Shown: positions 36,015-44,046 of the stretch, in pieces
How the letters are laid out: each line of letters opens with the position of its first letter
Numbering within the stretch: the stretch's first letter is position 1
DNA from: Thermoplasmata archaeon
Lineage (GTDB): Archaea; Thermoplasmatota; Thermoplasmata; Methanomassiliicoccales; Methanomethylophilaceae
Reading direction: 5' to 3'
Assembly (NCBI GenBank): GCA_015063245.1
Contig: SUSV01000002.1
Span: 186,001-250,000 of the forward strand
DNA length: 64,000 nt
The notes under the pieces: model-generated
The model's database searches: none
What the model saw: the letters and a program-made list of their open reading frames with translations, nothing else
What the model was told of the DNA's origin: nothing
Program-made: the position numbers and the translations under genes

Positions 36015-36098
36015 AGAAGACGGAGGATGTGCAGAGTGCGGGCGGGTTTTCCTCCTTTCCTACCACCATTTTCCCGCCCGCGTACTCGGCCTCACATC
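36015..36098 (+). ncRNA. Candidate structured RNA B, paralogue of candidate A
   Basis: A long interrupted stem: GATGTG 36026-36031 with CACATC 36093-36098, GAGT 36034-36037 with ACTC 36084-36087, and GCGGGCGGG 36038-36046 with CCCGCCCGC 36073-36081. The 26-base loop contains TTTTCCTCCTTTCCTAC, identical to candidate A over 17 bases and continuing as YACC. GGAGGA at 36022-36027 is complementary to TCCTCC in the loop, so a pseudoknot or switch is possible. The 3' side abuts the TATA box of the second tRNA-Val. Confidence 0.5.
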
Positions 36099-36106
36099 TT
36101 ATATAG
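36098..36106 (+). promoter_or_regulatory. TATA box of tRNA-Val(CAC)
   Basis: CTTATATAG lies about 29 bases before the mature tRNA start at 36131, standard for an archaeal tRNA promoter. It overlaps the last base of the outer stem of candidate RNA B. Confidence 0.55.
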
Positions 36107-36130
36107 CGAGAACCGATGTGGTCGATTAAC

Positions 36131-36206
36131 GGACTCGTGGTCTAGGGGTTATGACGTCGCCTTCACACGGCGGAGGTCGCCGGTTCAAATCCGGCCGGGT
36201 CCACCA
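36131..36206 (+). tRNA. tRNA-Val (anticodon CAC)
   Basis: Cloverleaf with acceptor GGACTCG/CGGGTCC, anticodon loop TTCACAC giving CAC, and T-arm GCCGG-TTCAAAT-CCGGC. The CCA end is encoded. It differs from the upstream tRNA-Val mainly in the anticodon arm, so the two arose by duplication. Confidence 0.95.
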
Positions 36207-36316
36207 TCTTTTCACTCCAATCGGTAGTTTCAATGCCCTATCATCGGATTTCTTCCGTCGTGATGAAAGAACGGCACGATACCATTAATTGCCAATAGCA
36301 GTTACGCAGTACCATC

Positions 36317-37708
36317 ATGGCAGACGCACCAGATTTCCAGACGACCGAAGAAGGCAGACAGTATGAGAACGAGATCATGGCGTTCCTCTCCGGAGAGAAG
36401 AAGGATTATCCCAACTATTTCGGCGGATTGAAGATCGCATCCGGACACGAGTTCAACATATACAGTCCCATCGACCCCACGATCCAGTACGGTATTTTCC
36501 AGGAACCTGAATCCGGTACGATGACCGAGGCTGTCAGCGCTGCCCTGAAGGCATACGAGTCGTGGTGCATCAAGCCCATCGAGGAGAGGGCCAGATACTT
36601 CCAGGCCCTTCCCGGGGTGTTCAGGGCCAAGAGGCTGAACTATGCAGCGGCCATCACGGTCAGTTCCGGAATGGTGCGCGAGGATGCACTGGCAGAGGTG
36701 GATGCAGCCATAGAGGCCATTGAGAAGATCCTCGAGGATGCCAAGACGGTCGGAAGAAGGAGGTCCATAGGGGTATGGGCTATCATCTCCGCCCACAACT
36801 CGCCGTTCGCGTCCCCCATAGCATCAGCCGTCGCAGCCATGGTCGCCGGAAACACGGTCGTGATGAATCCATCGAAGTACTGCCCCATGCCGGCACACAT
36901 GTTCTACAACCTAATGGAGAAGTATCAGCTTCCCGACGGTGTCCTCAATCTCATCGTGGACAGGAAGGAGTACTCGACGGAGGAGCTCGCCAACGACATG
37001 CGCGTGATGGGCCTAGTGGCGACAGGATCCGGAGAGAGGCTCGAGGATCTCATGTTCCTCCAGGTCGACGACGAGATGAAGTTCATCAACGAGATCAAGG
37101 GAATGAATCCCGCGTTGGTCTACAGGCCCTCCGACATGAAGGCCACCGTGAAGAACATCATCGATTCCGCATTCTCATACACGGGACAGCGTCTCTACTC
37201 CTGTTCCAAGGTCATAATCACACGTGACGACCAGGCGAAGTTCACGGAGGTCCTTGCGGAGTACATGAAGGATCTCAGGGTTGACGATCCGGTCAACGAT
37301 ACGACATACACAGGCCCCCTCATCAACATGGAGAATGCGGAGAAGTTCAAGAACAAGGCAATGGAACTGCTCCCATACACGATCGCGAAGGCATCGCCCG
37401 TATCGAAGGACCTTCCTGAGAACTACGTATCGCCGATAGCCGTGACGGGACTGGATTTCGATGACGATCTGAATTTCATGGATTCTGGGCTCCCTATCCT
37501 GAACGTATGCGTCGTGGATTCGGTCGATGCCATGTTCGAGGCTCTGGAGGATACGGAGTGCGGACTGTCCGCAGGCATCTTCACGAAGGATTCCAAGCTC
37601 ATCGATCGCTTCAACAGCGAGGTCGATGTCCCCCTCAAGTACATCAACGAGAGCAGCCGTAAGCTGAAGCCCGCATACGTTGCGGTCCTCGAGAACTATT
37701 TCAAATGA
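36317..37708 (+). CDS. Aldehyde-dehydrogenase superfamily protein lacking the catalytic cysteine
   Basis: A 463-residue protein of the ALDH fold, closest by motif to pyrroline-5-carboxylate dehydrogenase-like members. The oxyanion Asn (N161 in SAHNSPF) and the Glu of the ELGG motif (E259 in NEIKG) are kept. The nucleophile motif GQ[KR]CSA reads GQRLYS (290-295), so Leu293 replaces the catalytic Cys; Cys296 is three residues on. The NAD ribose Lys of KPS is also changed (N184-P-S). It may be a pseudoenzyme or act with altered chemistry. It is monocistronic by position, downstream of tRNA-Val. Confidence 0.8.
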   Translation: MADAPDFQTTEEGRQYENEIMAFLSGEKKDYPNYFGGLKIASGHEFNIYSPIDPTIQYGIFQEPESGTMTEAVSAALKAYESWCIKPIEERARYFQALPGVFRAKRLNYAAAITVSSGMVREDALAEVDAAIEAIEKILEDAKTVGRRRSIGVWAIISAHNSPFASPIASAVAAMVAGNTVVMNPSKYCPMPAHMFYNLMEKYQLPDGVLNLIVDRKEYSTEELANDMRVMGLVATGSGERLEDLMFLQVDDEMKFINEIKGMNPALVYRPSDMKATVKNIIDSAFSYTGQRLYSCSKVIITRDDQAKFTEVLAEYMKDLRVDDPVNDTTYTGPLINMENAEKFKNKAMELLPYTIAKASPVSKDLPENYVSPIAVTGLDFDDDLNFMDSGLPILNVCVVDSVDAMFEALEDTECGLSAGIFTKDSKLIDRFNSEVDVPLKYINESSRKLKPAYVAVLENYFK

Positions 37709-37711
37709 GCA

Positions 37712-38272
37712 TCAAGCCGTCTTCACGTTCCATGTGCAGGTCTTTGCCACGGACGTGAGGGCGGACAGCTCGCTTCTTTTCACAGGCCTGTCCTTCTCCA
37801 GCCTGATGATGAACATGGAGCATCCCTTGCAAGCGGATGCTATGGGCGCCAAGGTCGCATCGTTATGCTCCGAGGCTTTGATCGTAACCGCGAATCTGCA
37901 TCCGTTGTCCTGCATTATCGAGATGCATTCTGCCTGTTCAGGTGTGAGCGCCTTACCTATCAGCAGATCCATCGCATGAACGTATCCTGCACCCACGAGG
38001 TCATCGAGGACGGCAGGGTCGCGGCCATCGGTGATGATCAGCACTTTCAAGCCTCTGGGTCTTACCGATTTGATAGCCTTGTACAGGTCGGGATGGTCCA
38101 GGGGATCGGTGTCCGAGGCCACTCCGAGGTAGTCCAGGGAATCCTTGTCCTGTTCCAGGGTGGTCCTGATATCCTCCCTGTCAGGAGCCTCCCCCGACGA
38201 TATCTTGATGACGGACATGAACTTGTCCGGGACGGTGACCGTGTCGATCCTGGAGAAATCTGAGATCCTCAA
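37712..38272 (-). CDS. Radical-SAM-like TIM-barrel protein without the cluster motif
   Basis: A 186-residue protein. Segments such as DTDPLDHPDLYKAIKSVRPRGLKVLIITDGRDPAVLDDLVGAGYV resemble the second half of the activating-enzyme type radical SAM barrel (G-x-x-x-Q-P-D-L, K-T-N-G-x-x-P). The N-terminal C-x3-C-x2-C motif is missing, so it is not a functional radical SAM enzyme by itself. I start at TTG 38272, since AGGTGAT lies just upstream. Terminal gene of the ACT-CdhD-CdhE-like operon and convergent with the ALDH gene. Function unknown. Confidence 0.55.
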   Translation of the reverse strand: MRISDFSRIDTVTVPDKFMSVIKISSGEAPDREDIRTTLEQDKDSLDYLGVASDTDPLDHPDLYKAIKSVRPRGLKVLIITDGRDPAVLDDLVGAGYVHAMDLLIGKALTPEQAECISIMQDNGCRFAVTIKASEHNDATLAPIASACKGCSMFIIRLEKDRPVKRSELSALTSVAKTCTWNVKTA

Positions 38273-38276
38273 GCTA

Positions 38277-38915
38277 TCACCTGAGGGATGCAAGCAGCCG
38301 CGACAGCGTTTCGCAGCAATCCCTGTCGAGGTCATCCACGATGATGACGGAATCGTCGATCAGAAGGGATACGGTCGCCATCGTCATCGCATATTCTCCT
38401 GACCAGGTCCTGACGACCACCTTCGAGCTGAGCTCCGGCATCTGCTCGGATACGCGTTTGATGTCCGTGCATGCCTCCAGGCACTGCTTCATATTCCTCA
38501 TCATGGGGTCTATGAGCACTTCAGACACTCCGAGATCCTTTGCCTTCTGTGCGAGGTCGAACAATTCCTCCAAGTCCTCGCTGCTCACGCACAGGGGGCA
38601 TCCGAACATGGATGCGGCGGTCGCGAACTGTTCCAGATTGTTGCTGTTGGCACCTATGATGACGGGGCTGCGATCCATAACTGTGATGGCCGCTTTCATA
38701 ATCGATGCAGGATCGTCGGATTCCAGGATGATCGTACCGGTCCATAGTTTCCCGATGAGCTCTGTCATCGATGAGAACGGTTCAGGGGAGAACGTGTCGT
38801 TCCTGATGCAGATCGCATCGGGTACGCCGAGGGACGAGCTCCTTTTCAGTATCTCGGAGATGCGAAGCACCGCGGTATCCGCATCCAATGCATCGGAGAC
38901 GGTGAGTGCTATCAT
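38277..38915 (-). CDS. CdhE-like barrel protein (corrinoid protein gamma-subunit homologue, core only)
   Basis: A 212-residue protein matching the TIM-barrel core of the CODH/ACS corrinoid iron-sulfur protein gamma subunit. The order of motifs agrees: ICIRNDTFSPEPF, then ESDDPASIMKAAITV, PVIIGANSNNLEQFA, CPLCVSSEDLEELFDLAQKAKDLGVSEVLIDP. The N-terminal [4Fe-4S] domain and the C-terminal cobamide-binding domain of full CdhE are both absent. It overlaps the CdhD-like gene (ATGA). Its role without CODH/ACS is unknown; methyl transfer or methyl-carrier handling is a guess. Confidence 0.65.
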   Translation of the reverse strand: MIALTVSDALDADTAVLRISEILKRSSSLGVPDAICIRNDTFSPEPFSSMTELIGKLWTGTIILESDDPASIMKAAITVMDRSPVIIGANSNNLEQFATAASMFGCPLCVSSEDLEELFDLAQKAKDLGVSEVLIDPMMRNMKQCLEACTDIKRVSEQMPELSSKVVVRTWSGEYAMTMATVSLLIDDSVIIVDDLDRDCCETLSRLLASLR

Positions 38916-39745
38916 AGGTCTGCCAGCTCCTCCCCGTAGACGCGAGCCATGTCGGCCGCTCCGGGGCCTTTCACAATTATGACATCCGCACCAGACATCA
39001 TGACTGCCAGTGCGACTGTGGATTCGCACATGGTCGCCATCCTCACGGACACGTCCGAGCGATGCTGCTCCCACGTGGGCGATACATCGCAGACGACCGG
39101 GTGTTTGGAGTGGTCGTTCCCATTGATCCCTTCTAACCTATAGTCCTCGATCCTGCCCATGAGTCCCTTAAGACTGTCGTCCAGTTTTCCCTCTCCCAGG
39201 TCGACCATGATGTTCTTCGCACCCCTGGCCGACATCTCTTTAGATAATCCCTCCGGATCGGATCCGCTGCATTTGGCCACGACTATATGGTTGTTGGAGC
39301 AGGATGCGACCTCGAGGCTCTGTTCCCTGTCGCTGCAGTTCAGAATGAGCACGGAATCGTCTACCAGCGATGCAACCTCCTTCAGCACATCGGTGTCCGC
39401 CGTGACCATCACGGGGATCCTGGTCCTGTCGGCGATCCTCTTGACGAGTGCGGGCGAATCGTCCCCGGTGAGCCTGAGGCATATGCCGTCAGCACCGAGT
39501 TCCTTCCACATCACTGCCCATTCCTCGATATCGGTCTGCCTCCCGGAGAACATGGATGCCGCCAGCTCGTGGTAGCCATCCAAGGAATCGTACGCCTCTC
39601 CGAATATGACAGGCCTTCTGTGTTTTGCACCGTCGAGATCCAGGAATGCCGGGCTGCGGGCACCACCTATGACATAGTCTCCCTTGCCGACGAACAGCTC
39701 CTCCATCTCTGAAGGATATGATCTGGACGTCTTAGGTAGACGCAT
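38912..39745 (-). CDS. CdhD-like protein (corrinoid protein delta-subunit homologue)
   Basis: A 277-residue TIM-barrel protein resembling the CODH/ACS delta subunit. The segment IEEWAVMWKELGADGICLRLTGDD mirrors the PVEWAKKCVEEYGAD region of CdhD, and the end (WEQ... ESTVALAVMMSGADVIIVKGP) matches its W-E-x-x-T-A-L-A-L-L-x-A-G-A-D motif. It is much shorter than the roughly 400-residue canonical form. It follows the ACT gene by 4 bases and overlaps the CdhE-like gene. Confidence 0.65.
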   Translation of the reverse strand: MRLPKTSRSYPSEMEELFVGKGDYVIGGARSPAFLDLDGAKHRRPVIFGEAYDSLDGYHELAASMFSGRQTDIEEWAVMWKELGADGICLRLTGDDSPALVKRIADRTRIPVMVTADTDVLKEVASLVDDSVLILNCSDREQSLEVASCSNNHIVVAKCSGSDPEGLSKEMSARGAKNIMVDLGEGKLDDSLKGLMGRIEDYRLEGINGNDHSKHPVVCDVSPTWEQHRSDVSVRMATMCESTVALAVMMSGADVIIVKGPGAADMARVYGEELADL

Positions 39746-39749
39746 GATA

Positions 39750-40658
39750 TCACATGAGTTCGACGAACTCTTTGAGCTTGTAGGTCCCGTTGAGCTCTTC
39801 CATCGCGCCGGGCAGGATCTCTTTGATCTCGGCCGCGGTCTTGTTGCTCTTGCAGATGTCCATGACGATCTCGAGACTCATCGTCTCGTAGCAGATCTTG
39901 ACCTTGCTGAAGACCGATATGAGGTTGACGTTCCAGTCGGCGATGATGCTCAGGGCCTGCATGATGGATCCGGGACAGTCAGGGATCTCCATGCTCAGCT
40001 TGACCAGCTTCGTCTCCTCCTTGAAGAGTGTGATTGAACATACCCAGGAGTCCGCATCCATGGTTATCAGGACGTTCTTCCCGTCGATGTTCTCGAGGAT
40101 GTCCCCGTATACCTCGGCGATGTCGAAGCGACCGTTCCTGATGGTGGTCGGGTATCCCCTTCTGACCTCCTCTTTCCCGTTCTCCTCGACCTTCCCCTTG
40201 AACAGCCTTCCGATGTCCGCGGGCTTGAGCTCGATCCTCTTGATCTTCGAGACGGAGGGGTCGTTGACCTTCTTGAGCTCCCTGAACTTCTCGAGGAGAA
40301 GCTCTCCCTCTCCGGCGAAGTTCATATCGGCCATGAGCTTCCATACGATGACGGTATCCGAGATACCGTTGAGGGAGATGGAGTTGAGGATGTTGATCTC
40401 CCTTTCGGACAGGAAATGGGCCGCCTGGGCGCTGGATCCCGGGACGTCGTCGAGGTACATCGTTATGTGGGTGAGGGTACGATAGTTCTCCTGAGGGAAC
40501 ATTGAGAGCATGATCTCATAGTCTTTGGGACCCTGGGACGGGTGCTTGAAAAGTGTGCTGTACACGCATCCCCCGTCCTCGATTCCGATGGTTTCGGAGA
40601 TCCAATTATCAACTTTGATCGATGACCCTTCTACTTTCGCGAATTCCCAAATCTTCAT
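39750..40658 (-). CDS. ACT-domain protein, first gene of the CdhD/E-like operon
   Basis: A 302-residue cytosolic protein with two ACT-like beta-alpha regions. The C-terminal one (about 210-290: VKLSMEIPDCPGSIMQALSIIADWNVNLISVFS) has the classic D-x-P-G-S/ALI pattern. Residues 55-100 carry a second (LTHITMYLDDVPGSSAQAAHFL). ACT domains usually bind an amino acid or other small ligand, so this may be the regulatory member of the operon. The specific ligand cannot be told. It is widely spaced from the 40725 gene by 66 bases. Confidence 0.7.
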   Translation of the reverse strand: MKIWEFAKVEGSSIKVDNWISETIGIEDGGCVYSTLFKHPSQGPKDYEIMLSMFPQENYRTLTHITMYLDDVPGSSAQAAHFLSEREINILNSISLNGISDTVIVWKLMADMNFAGEGELLLEKFRELKKVNDPSVSKIKRIELKPADIGRLFKGKVEENGKEEVRRGYPTTIRNGRFDIAEVYGDILENIDGKNVLITMDADSWVCSITLFKEETKLVKLSMEIPDCPGSIMQALSIIADWNVNLISVFSKVKICYETMSLEIVMDICKSNKTAAEIKEILPGAMEELNGTYKLKEFVELM

Positions 40659-40724
40659 CGGAGACCCTTCGGTACCCGGTAAGAGTTGAACATCATAAAA
40701 CTGTTGTTGGATTGGCCTCGGGGC

Positions 40725-40991
40725 TCATTCGTCGCCCTTGAGCTCGAACTGGTGCTTGGGCGATGTCAGGGGCTGCGTCCAGACCGGCTGCTCCTTATCC
40801 CTGTACTCGAGGCCCTTCGAGATGTTGTGCAGGCTTCCGGCATAGTCCCTGTCGGAGGCGATCCTCCTGATCGTCTCGGAATCATTCCCGGAGCGCTCCT
40901 CCATGCCCGACATCCTAAGCGCTTCGTCCATGAGATCCGCCGCCTCGTTGAGCAGTTCCTCCGCTCTGCGGAGCTTCTCAACTCTGTCCAT
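40725..40991 (-). CDS. Small helical protein of unknown function
   Basis: An 88-residue protein starting MDRVEKLRRAEELLNEAADL, which predicts an amphipathic coiled-coil or helical hairpin for the first 35 residues. The remainder is polar. No family recognised. The ATG at 40991 overlaps the end of the next upstream gene (40978), so both are probably translated from one mRNA. Confidence 0.6.
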   Translation of the reverse strand: MDRVEKLRRAEELLNEAADLMDEALRMSGMEERSGNDSETIRRIASDRDYAGSLHNISKGLEYRDKEQPVWTQPLTSPKHQFELKGDE

Positions 40992-41385
40992 GGAATCCCT
41001 TCCTGGTGATGATGTATCTTGCAGGCCTGCAGGCATCGCTCTTGGCAGAATAGCCGCACCTCTTGCATGTCCTGCTCATCTCGACGGTCTTCCAGTCAAG
41101 GGTCCTGTTGCGGACTGATGTCAGTTCGCCTCTGCAGACCGGGCATCTCTTGTAGGGGACTGTGCCGCCGGTGTGCGCATATCTGATCTCGATGTCGAAG
41201 ATGCCTCTCTCGAGACCGACGCGTCTGATCCTCTCGCTGCTCACGCGGAACCTGGGGTCCACGCACATCAGCTCTGTGAGAACGAGTTCATACAGTTCGT
41301 TCTGGGAACGTATCCTGGGGGTGCGCGACAGGCAGTTGTCTATGGCCTTCGCGATGTCGTCGTTCTTCGGGATCCTGTAAGACAT
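40978..41385 (-). CDS. Zinc-ribbon protein of unknown function
   Basis: A 135-residue protein. Residues 1-70 look like a winged-helix or RNA-binding alpha/beta domain (DDIAKAIDNCLSRTPRIRSQNELYELV). Residues 78-118 form a zinc ribbon with C81-x2-C84 and C107-x2-C110. A nucleic-acid binding role is likely from composition, but no named family is recognised. Divergent from tRNA-Leu at 41449 and followed by the small helical protein. Confidence 0.65.
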   Translation of the reverse strand: MSYRIPKNDDIAKAIDNCLSRTPRIRSQNELYELVLTELMCVDPRFRVSSERIRRVGLERGIFDIEIRYAHTGGTVPYKRCPVCRGELTSVRNRTLDWKTVEMSRTCKRCGYSAKSDACRPARYIITRKGFHGQS

Positions 41386-41448
41386 CGTTTCGTCATGCTG
41401 TTACAAATTCTTAAAAACATCCGATTTATTAGCAAAAAACACTGCCGA

Positions 41449-41534
41449 GCGGGGGTAGCCGAGTTGGCCAAAGGCGCGGGACTTAAGATCCCGTACTTAG
41501 TGTTTCATGGGTTCGAATCCCATCCCCCGCACCA
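41449..41534 (+). tRNA. tRNA-Leu (anticodon UAA)
   Basis: Class II tRNA: acceptor GCGGGGG/CCCCCGC, anticodon loop CTTAAGA giving UAA, a long variable arm (GTACTTAGTGTTTCAT region) and T-arm ATGGG-TTCGAAT-CCCAT. The CCA is encoded. It sits between the zinc-ribbon gene and a strong promoter for the next operon. Confidence 0.95.
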
Positions 41535-41612
41535 CTTTGATCCAAGGCCTCAGAATGCATTGAATGGATTCGGCCGGACGACCCTGGCGTCGTCGTGTAT
41601 CCATCCCCTCAT

Positions 41613-41625
41613 TTTTATATAATAA
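41613..41625 (+). promoter_or_regulatory. TATA box of the 41656/ABC-class ATPase operon
   Basis: TTTTATATAATAA is a strong archaeal TATA match about 35-40 bases before the TTG start at 41656. Initiation would leave a short leader that includes GGAG at 41644-41647. Confidence 0.6.
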
Positions 41626-41655
41626 ATATATTCGACACCTAACGGAGTAATATAC

Positions 41656-42030
41656 TTGCCTGGTGAAGTGAAGAAATCGAAGCCTGTTCAGAAAGCCGTC
41701 TCTCAGAACAACAACTCCTACGGAGGGGACAAGTCTGGGGCGAAGAAGAACAAGCCCATGAGGACCAAGGAGTCCACGAAGAAGCAGTCGATGCTGAACA
41801 CGCACAAGCTCAACCCGTTCAAGTACGACATGAACGAGATTCTCTCCGCATCGAGGATGGACCCCGCCAAGGCATCATCGTTTTTAGCTTCCGTAATAGC
41901 GAAGGCATCCCGTATCTCCACGAAGGCCGCGAAGGAGTTCGTCAAGACCTTCCTGGACGAGGGGGATCTGACGAAGGAGGAGCACGACAAGATCTGCAAG
42001 CTCCTCGACAAGTACAGCAAGTTCCGCTGA
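41656..42030 (+). CDS. Basic N-tail protein of unknown function
   Basis: A 124-residue protein starting with TTG; GGAG lies 8 bases upstream. The first 50 residues are lysine/serine/asparagine rich and probably disordered. Residues 55-124 are helical (EILSASRMDPAKASSFLASVIAKASRI; DLTKEEHDKICKLLDKYSKFR). The composition suggests nucleic-acid contact. No family recognised. It is 9 bases before the ABC-class ATPase gene. Confidence 0.7.
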   Translation: MPGEVKKSKPVQKAVSQNNNSYGGDKSGAKKNKPMRTKESTKKQSMLNTHKLNPFKYDMNEILSASRMDPAKASSFLASVIAKASRISTKAAKEFVKTFLDEGDLTKEEHDKICKLLDKYSKFR

Positions 42031-42039
42031 GGTACCGAC

Positions 42040-43674
42040 ATGGCATCCGAGGACGTCCTCCGCAAGACCTTGAAGAACGCGGACGGAAAGCCATTCCAGA
42101 AGTACAAAGGTCTCCAGAACAACTTCGTTCTCGAGGATTTCGAGCTCATCTTCGACGAGATACAGAACGACAGGATGGGCCATACCAACATGCGCGTCAG
42201 GGTCCCGCTCAAGAAGGCGGGATTCCCCGAGGACATGTTCAGCACGAAGTCCAGGGAGATCGCGCTCAGGGACCTCATAGCCAGACGTTTCAGGGAGTCG
42301 GCACGCACACACGCCCGCTCACCCATACCGAAGACCTCCGGAGGAGAGGTATTCATACCCCGTCCCGGACAGGAGATCCTGGAGAGGGGCAGCATCATCA
42401 TCACGCCGTACTTCGTGGAGGTCCGCTTCACCGCAGACCTTCCGGCCGACGGCAACAAGGTCAGCGCAGTGGCGATGGACCTTCTCATCGAGAGGATCAG
42501 GACGATCGTGTCCGAATCGATGTACCTCTCGCAGTACAAGCAGTCGAAGGTGTACAACCATCTGTTCACCAACGAGAACGCCGATTTCATCAGGGACAAT
42601 CTCGAGTCCAAAGGACTTGTCGCGTTCATCGCGGACGGTTCGGTGATCCCGAGGCGCGATGATGACCTGGCACCTATGATCGATGCGGTCCCGTTCGAAT
42701 GCGATCCCTCGATGAAGGTCACATTCGAGGTACCCAACGGGGAACCGATCACGGGAATGGGGATACCGAAGGGATTCACGGTCATAGCCGGTTCGAGCAG
42801 GAGCGGTAAATCGACGTTGCTCGACGGGATCCTCGCTGGGGTCTATAACCACATCCCGGGGGACGGAAGGGAATACGTCATCTCATCGCCAGATGCCGCT
42901 TACATAATGTCCGAGCCGAACCGCCCCGCGGATTCGGTAGATATCTCGATGTTCATCAGGGAGACGCCCGAATTCGAGGATACTTCCGCGGCGAAGAAGG
43001 AGTTCATATCATCACCAATGTCAGAGTTCGTATCGGTGTCCGAAGCGGTCGAGATGGGCTCGAAGCTCATACTCATCGACGAGGAATACTCCAATCCGTG
43101 CGTCATCAGGAAGGGATTCCTGGCCAAGGATGAGAAGATGGTCTCGCTGTCTGAACTCGGTCATTCGATGGGCGAGTCCGGCGTATCGATGATCATGGTT
43201 TCTGGCGACGAATCCGTTATCAGGTCAGCAGACAACATGATCCTGATACAGGGTCTGAAGGCATCCCCGGCCCAGGTCGACAGGATAGCCTCCGATGCGA
43301 ATTACACGCTACCAGTCCAGAGGTCCCCCGTTTCCAAAGGCATGGTCTTCGAGAAGGGACACAGGGATGTGAACGTCACCGTCCAATCCATCAGGACCAT
43401 CGAGATCGGAGAGTTCAAGGTAAATGTACCTGTAGCCGCGCTGTTCGACATCTCGCAGACGAGCACCGTAGCGGATGTGATCGCCCTCATGAAGGACATG
43501 ATGGACGGTTCCAAGAGCATGATGGAGACCTGCAGGACAGCGATAGAAATGCTGAAGGCAGAAGACGATTCCGTCGACAACGGTTCGGGAATGCATCACG
43601 CCACTGTCAGGCCCATTGACGTCGCCGCGGTCCTGAACAGGCATCCTCAGATGCTTGCGATCCAAAAGAGATGA
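42040..43674 (+). CDS. Predicted ABC-class ATPase (PF09818-like)
   Basis: A 544-residue cytosolic protein resembling the 'predicted ATPase of the ABC class' family. A large N-terminal domain with two ferredoxin-like parts precedes the Walker A GSSRSGKSTLLDGI (about residue 250), a Walker B-like LILIDEEYSNPCVIRKG, and a following SGVSMIMVSGDES strand. No transmembrane segment, so it is not a transporter subunit. Its role is unknown; RNA or ribosome association has been suggested for other soluble ABC proteins but is not shown here. Confidence 0.8.
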   Translation: MASEDVLRKTLKNADGKPFQKYKGLQNNFVLEDFELIFDEIQNDRMGHTNMRVRVPLKKAGFPEDMFSTKSREIALRDLIARRFRESARTHARSPIPKTSGGEVFIPRPGQEILERGSIIITPYFVEVRFTADLPADGNKVSAVAMDLLIERIRTIVSESMYLSQYKQSKVYNHLFTNENADFIRDNLESKGLVAFIADGSVIPRRDDDLAPMIDAVPFECDPSMKVTFEVPNGEPITGMGIPKGFTVIAGSSRSGKSTLLDGILAGVYNHIPGDGREYVISSPDAAYIMSEPNRPADSVDISMFIRETPEFEDTSAAKKEFISSPMSEFVSVSEAVEMGSKLILIDEEYSNPCVIRKGFLAKDEKMVSLSELGHSMGESGVSMIMVSGDESVIRSADNMILIQGLKASPAQVDRIASDANYTLPVQRSPVSKGMVFEKGHRDVNVTVQSIRTIEIGEFKVNVPVAALFDISQTSTVADVIALMKDMMDGSKSMMETCRTAIEMLKAEDDSVDNGSGMHHATVRPIDVAAVLNRHPQMLAIQKR

Positions 43675-43675
43675 G

Positions 43676-44044
43676 TCATCTTCTGTTGTATGTGTCCGAC
43701 CAGCGCTCGAAGACATTCTGCGCGTAATTGGTCATGTGGACCTGATCCTGCTTCGCACCGGGGTTGTTATCCGGGACAATGAATCCTTTGATCGGATACT
43801 CCTTGTCGCAGTAAGGACATCTGACGTTGGGACAGTTCTGTGTCGCCTGGGGGCAGTACTTGCATGCCACGGCCCTGGACTGGAAGAGACTGAACTCCTT
43901 ACCGCAGTTGGGGCAGAGGAACCTGCGTGCCGCCACCTTCAGATCGTTGTTGATCCCGGCAGCCCTCTCCTCAGGCGTGTTCCAGATGAACTGGCGGGGA
44001 GAGATGGGGGTGTTGTAACTGGGTGTATCGGGATCGTACGACAT
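43676..44044 (-). CDS. Multi-cysteine zinc-binding protein of unknown function
   Basis: A 122-residue protein with seven cysteines in two or three ribbons: C44-x2-C47, C61-x2-C64, C71, C76-x2-C79. The pattern suggests two zinc sites and nucleic-acid or protein binding. The flanks are polar. Its ATG lies 2 bases after the TGA that ends the longer GGGP synthase frame, which suggests tight coupling with that gene. Convergent with the ABC-class ATPase gene (1 base apart). Confidence 0.7.
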   Translation of the reverse strand: MSYDPDTPSYNTPISPRQFIWNTPEERAAGINNDLKVAARRFLCPNCGKEFSLFQSRAVACKYCPQATQNCPNVRCPYCDKEYPIKGFIVPDNNPGAKQDQVHMTNYAQNVFERWSDTYNRR

Positions 44045-44046
44045 GT

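Noticed and set aside
36027..36227. Plus-strand open frame across candidate RNA B and tRNA-Val
   Set aside because: It runs through a stem-loop and a tRNA, has arginine/proline-rich low-complexity content, and no separate ribosome site; the SD-like GGAGG is directly adjacent to the ATG.
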